Part shown: positions 5,588-8,356 of the stretch, piece by piece
Numbering within the stretch: position 1 is the first letter of the stretch
Layout of the letters: each line of letters opens with the position of its first letter
From: Chloroflexota bacterium
Lineage (GTDB): Bacteria; Chloroflexota; Anaerolineae; 4572-78
Assembly: GCA_024278015.1 (NCBI GenBank)
Contig: JAJRUC010000217.1
Location: forward strand, 1-8,356
DNA: 8,356 bases
Direction: 5' to 3'
The notes under the pieces: generated by a model
The model's database searches: none
What the model saw: only the letters and a program-made list of their open reading frames with translations
What the model was told of the DNA's origin: nothing
Translations under genes and position numbers: made by a program

Positions 5588-7602
5588 CTATCGTCGGCAA
5601 TGAAGACGACCTCCGGTTCATCATCATCCTGCCGAAACTGGCTCATATACAAATTGTAATAAAACCCTTTCCGCGCCAGCAATGCAGCGTGCGTGCCGCG
5701 CTCCACAATTTCGCCGCCATCCAGCACCAGCACCTGGTCGGCATTGCGAATGGTGCTGAGCCGGTGGGCAATCACAAACGAGGTGCGCCCCGCCAGCAAC
5801 TTGTCCAACGCCTGCTGAATAAGTTGTTCCGTGCGGGTATCCACACTCGATGTCGCCTCGTCCAGAATGAGGATGCGCGGATTTGCCAGCGCGGCGCGGG
5901 CGATGGACAGCAGTTGCCGTTGCCCCTGCGACAGCCCGCTCCCCCGCTCGCCGAGCACGGTGTCGTATTTTTCCGGCATACGCTCAATGAACGTATCGGC
6001 GTGGGCGAGTTTCGCCGCCGCCATCACTTCCGCATCGGTGGCGTCCGGTCTGCCGAAACGAATATTCTCCAGCACCGAAGTGCTGAACAAAAACGTATCC
6101 TGCAACACAATGCCAATCTGCCGCCGCAGCGATTCCACCGTGACCTGCCGCACATCGTACCCGTCAATGTTCACCCTGCCGCCGGTCACATCATAAAAAC
6201 GGGGCAGCAGGTTGATGATGGTCGTTTTCCCCGCGCCGGTGGGTCCCACAATGGCGATGGTTTGCCCCGGCTCGGCAGTGAATGAGATTCCTTTCAGCAC
6301 TGCTTGATTTGCCACATAAGCCGCCGTGACCGCTTCAAATTCCACCCGCCCTTCGATGACGGGCAATTCTATCGAATCAGGCGCATCCACAATGTCAGAC
6401 GGCTCATCCAACAGCCCGAAAATCCGCTCGCCACCGGCGATTGCGCCCTGAATATTCGTCCACAGCACAGATATCTGCTGGATGGGCTGGTTGAAACGCT
6501 GCACATATCCCAGAAATGTTATCACCACCCCCAGCGACACCGCCGTCCCGAAGAGTGTCCCGTCGCCGAGCAGCGCCAATCCGCCCACAATGGTGACGAT
6601 GCCCAACGCGACATAGCCCAACGCCTGCAACGTCGGCGCCAGCGCGCTGGTGAACGCCACCGCGCGCACGTTGGCGTCGCGATTGGCGGCATTGATTTCC
6701 TTGAAATGTTCGATATTCTGGTCGGCGCGATTGAACGCCTGCACTTCCCGCACGGCGGAAAAACTTTCCTGCAATTCGGCATTCACGTTGCCGATTTCGG
6801 TGCGGGTGCGGCGGAACGCTTTGCGCGCCTGATTGGAAAACCACACCGTCGCCAGCGCCATCAACGGCACCACCGCCATGCTCAACAGCGCAAATGGAAT
6901 ACTTTTGACCAGCATATTGTATGCAATCCACACCAGCAACAGCGCGCCGCTGGCAACATTCACCAGCGCGAAATTCAACACCTGCTGGATGGTGGTGGTG
7001 TCGTTGGTGATGCGGCTCATCAAATCGCCCGCTTCATTTTCCGTGTAATAACCCAGATGCAAGCGGTGCAGATGTTTGAAAATGTCCACCCGCATATTGC
7101 GCAGCACGTGCTGTCCCGCCCACGTCATAGCGAAGAATGTGCCGCCGGTGAACAGCGAACTGCTCACATACAGCCCCACCAAAATCAGCACCAGCCGCCC
7201 GACACCTGCCAAACGGTCGGCATCGGAGAGCGCGCCGGCGGGGGTAGAAAAGCCGCCGAATTTGAATACGGTTTGAATGACCGTCCGGGTGAATCCCGCC
7301 GGTTCGCCGGTGAGCCAGCAATTTGATTTCGCGTTGCCCATGCCCGGCAGCGCGGCAGCCAATCCGCCGCCAAACGCATCCGACGCGGTGGGGGCGAGAT
7401 AGCAGTCCACCAATTGCCCGGTGAGTTCCGGGCTGGTGACTTGCGCCCAGGTGGAAATGACCACCATCACCCCCACTAAAATGAAAATGTACCAATATGG
7501 CTTAAAATAGTCGCCGAAGCGCGCCAGCGTTTCACCCACCCGTTTGGGTTTGGTGATGTCGCGGTCCATAATTCGGCGCATATGTTGTTGATTTCCAAAC
7601 AT
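5584..7602 (-). CDS. ABC exporter subunit, TM288-like half of a heterodimer
   Basis: 672 residues: an exporter TM domain fused to an ATPase domain. Membrane segments are at about 36-56, 137-158, 209-229, 233-255, 318-342 and 350-372. The ATPase domain (about 415-655) has A-loop Y429, Walker A GPTGAGKT (453-460), Q501, signature LSQGQ (557-561), Walker B ILILDE with catalytic E582, and switch H613. The LSQGQRQLL signature, QDT Q-loop and GFYYNLYMSQ end resemble Thermotoga TM288, the partner with intact Walker and switch residues. The loop between TM1 and TM2 is about 70 residues, some 50 more than in TM288, and carries C67 and C95. The acidic tail (QDDDEPEVVFIADDS) is also an extension. The start is ATG 7602, behind GAGAGGA. 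The substrate is unknown (drug or lipid export is usual in the family). It lies 120 bp downstream of its likely partner and ends in a 4-bp convergent overlap with the amidase gene. The TM part uses many GCG Ala codons, unlike the + strand genes. Confidence 0.95.
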   Translation of the reverse strand: MFGNQQHMRRIMDRDITKPKRVGETLARFGDYFKPYWYIFILVGVMVVISTWAQVTSPELTGQLVDCYLAPTASDAFGGGLAAALPGMGNAKSNCWLTGEPAGFTRTVIQTVFKFGGFSTPAGALSDADRLAGVGRLVLILVGLYVSSSLFTGGTFFAMTWAGQHVLRNMRVDIFKHLHRLHLGYYTENEAGDLMSRITNDTTTIQQVLNFALVNVASGALLLVWIAYNMLVKSIPFALLSMAVVPLMALATVWFSNQARKAFRRTRTEIGNVNAELQESFSAVREVQAFNRADQNIEHFKEINAANRDANVRAVAFTSALAPTLQALGYVALGIVTIVGGLALLGDGTLFGTAVSLGVVITFLGYVQRFNQPIQQISVLWTNIQGAIAGGERIFGLLDEPSDIVDAPDSIELPVIEGRVEFEAVTAAYVANQAVLKGISFTAEPGQTIAIVGPTGAGKTTIINLLPRFYDVTGGRVNIDGYDVRQVTVESLRRQIGIVLQDTFLFSTSVLENIRFGRPDATDAEVMAAAKLAHADTFIERMPEKYDTVLGERGSGLSQGQRQLLSIARAALANPRILILDEATSSVDTRTEQLIQQALDKLLAGRTSFVIAHRLSTIRNADQVLVLDGGEIVERGTHAALLARKGFYYNLYMSQFRQDDDEPEVVFIADDS

Positions 7603-7607
7603 TATTT

Positions 7608-7614
7608 TCCTCTC
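7608..7614 (-). promoter_or_regulatory. Shine-Dalgarno of the downstream ABC subunit
   Basis: On the - strand GAGAGGA ends 5 bases before ATG 7602-7600. It supports that start over later in-frame ATGs at residues 8 and 12. I see no good promoter between here and 7722, so the gene is probably transcribed together with the upstream ABC gene. Confidence 0.7.
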
Positions 7615-7640
7615 GATTTCAGTGTTTTTACTGTGAAGAT

Positions 7641-7689
7641 GGATTTACCCCCTCCCTTTAAAGGGAGGGGGCAAGGGGGAGGGTAATCC
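7641..7689. repeat. GC-rich palindromic intergenic repeat
   Basis: A perfect 24-bp palindrome, CCCCCTCCCTTT (7648-7659) and AAAGGGAGGGGG (7660-7671), is followed by CAA and a second GGGGGAGGG (7675-7683). The block is bounded by GGATT (7641-7645) and AATCC (7685-7689). It lies in the 120-bp gap between the two ABC genes. It looks like a REP-like or miniature palindromic element rather than a terminator, since no T run follows the hairpin on either strand. RNA from the - strand would form a strong hairpin that might protect mRNA or lower downstream expression. Confidence 0.65.
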
Positions 7690-7722
7690 CCCGTTTTCCT
7701 GGCGGTTTTGCGCCGTCGTGGT

Positions 7723-8356
<634 letters not shown>

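Noticed and set aside
6304..7326. 340-codon + strand open frame opposite the ABC subunit
   Set aside because: Rich in His, Arg and Gln with no domain, and lies within the coding region of a complete ABC gene. GC-biased third positions of the - strand gene explain the lack of stops.
7648..7671. Palindrome between the ABC genes as an intrinsic terminator
   Set aside because: Neither strand shows a T run after the hairpin, and the genes on both sides look like obligate partners expected to be co-transcribed.
7701..7714. GGCG/CGCC hairpin just after the upstream ABC gene stop
   Set aside because: Only four paired bases and no T run, so it is too weak to call a terminator.

Overview
The window reads as an ordinary chromosomal stretch of a fairly GC-rich bacterium. 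The best guess is Chloroflexota (Anaerolineae or a neighbouring class). This is inferred from the two-pass membrane protein at 2453-3619, which resembles hypothetical proteins I associate with that phylum, and from the general gene mix; no rRNA or other marker is present to prove it. Six protein-coding genes are visible. Four are complete on the + strand or nearly so, and two ABC transporter genes lie on the - strand. The left end cuts topA and the right end cuts the second ABC gene. I see no tRNA, rRNA, CRISPR array, integrase or insertion sequence.

Layout from left to right. Bases 2-1138 hold the C-terminal part of DNA topoisomerase I with three zinc-ribbon repeats, closed by a perfect palindromic terminator at 1154-1185. 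An M24 Xaa-Pro peptidase follows (1221-2291). After an AT-rich spacer with a promoter comes a two-TM membrane protein of unknown function (2453-3619) ending in a strong terminator (3641-3670). A near-consensus extended -10 promoter (3672-3700) then drives a probable two-gene unit: a coiled-coil/zinc-ribbon protein of the CT398/HP0958-like group (3754-4455), and a protein with an N-terminal ribbon-helix-helix-like domain, a LysM domain and a zinc amidase domain (4502-5587). This second gene starts at GTG behind a perfect Shine-Dalgarno sequence.

The amidase gene converges with the - strand ABC gene, and their stop codons overlap by 4 bp (5584-5587). The two - strand genes (upstream partial gene 8356-7723, downstream gene 7602-5584) match the two halves of a heterodimeric type IV ABC exporter of the TM287/TM288 kind. 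The upstream partner has Gln in the switch loop where His is usual, and the downstream partner has an LSQGQ signature. They are separated by 120 bp that contain a GC-rich palindromic repeat.

The genes do not form one pathway. TopA handles DNA supercoiling, the M24 enzyme peptide turnover, the amidase cell-wall cleavage (or a DNA-linked role suggested by its N-terminus), and the ABC pair export. I find no clear new defence or mobile system. The most unusual items are the RHH-LysM-amidase fusion without a visible signal peptide, the cysteine-bearing extracellular insertion in the downstream ABC subunit, and the change in oligonucleotide usage at the convergent junction near 5585.
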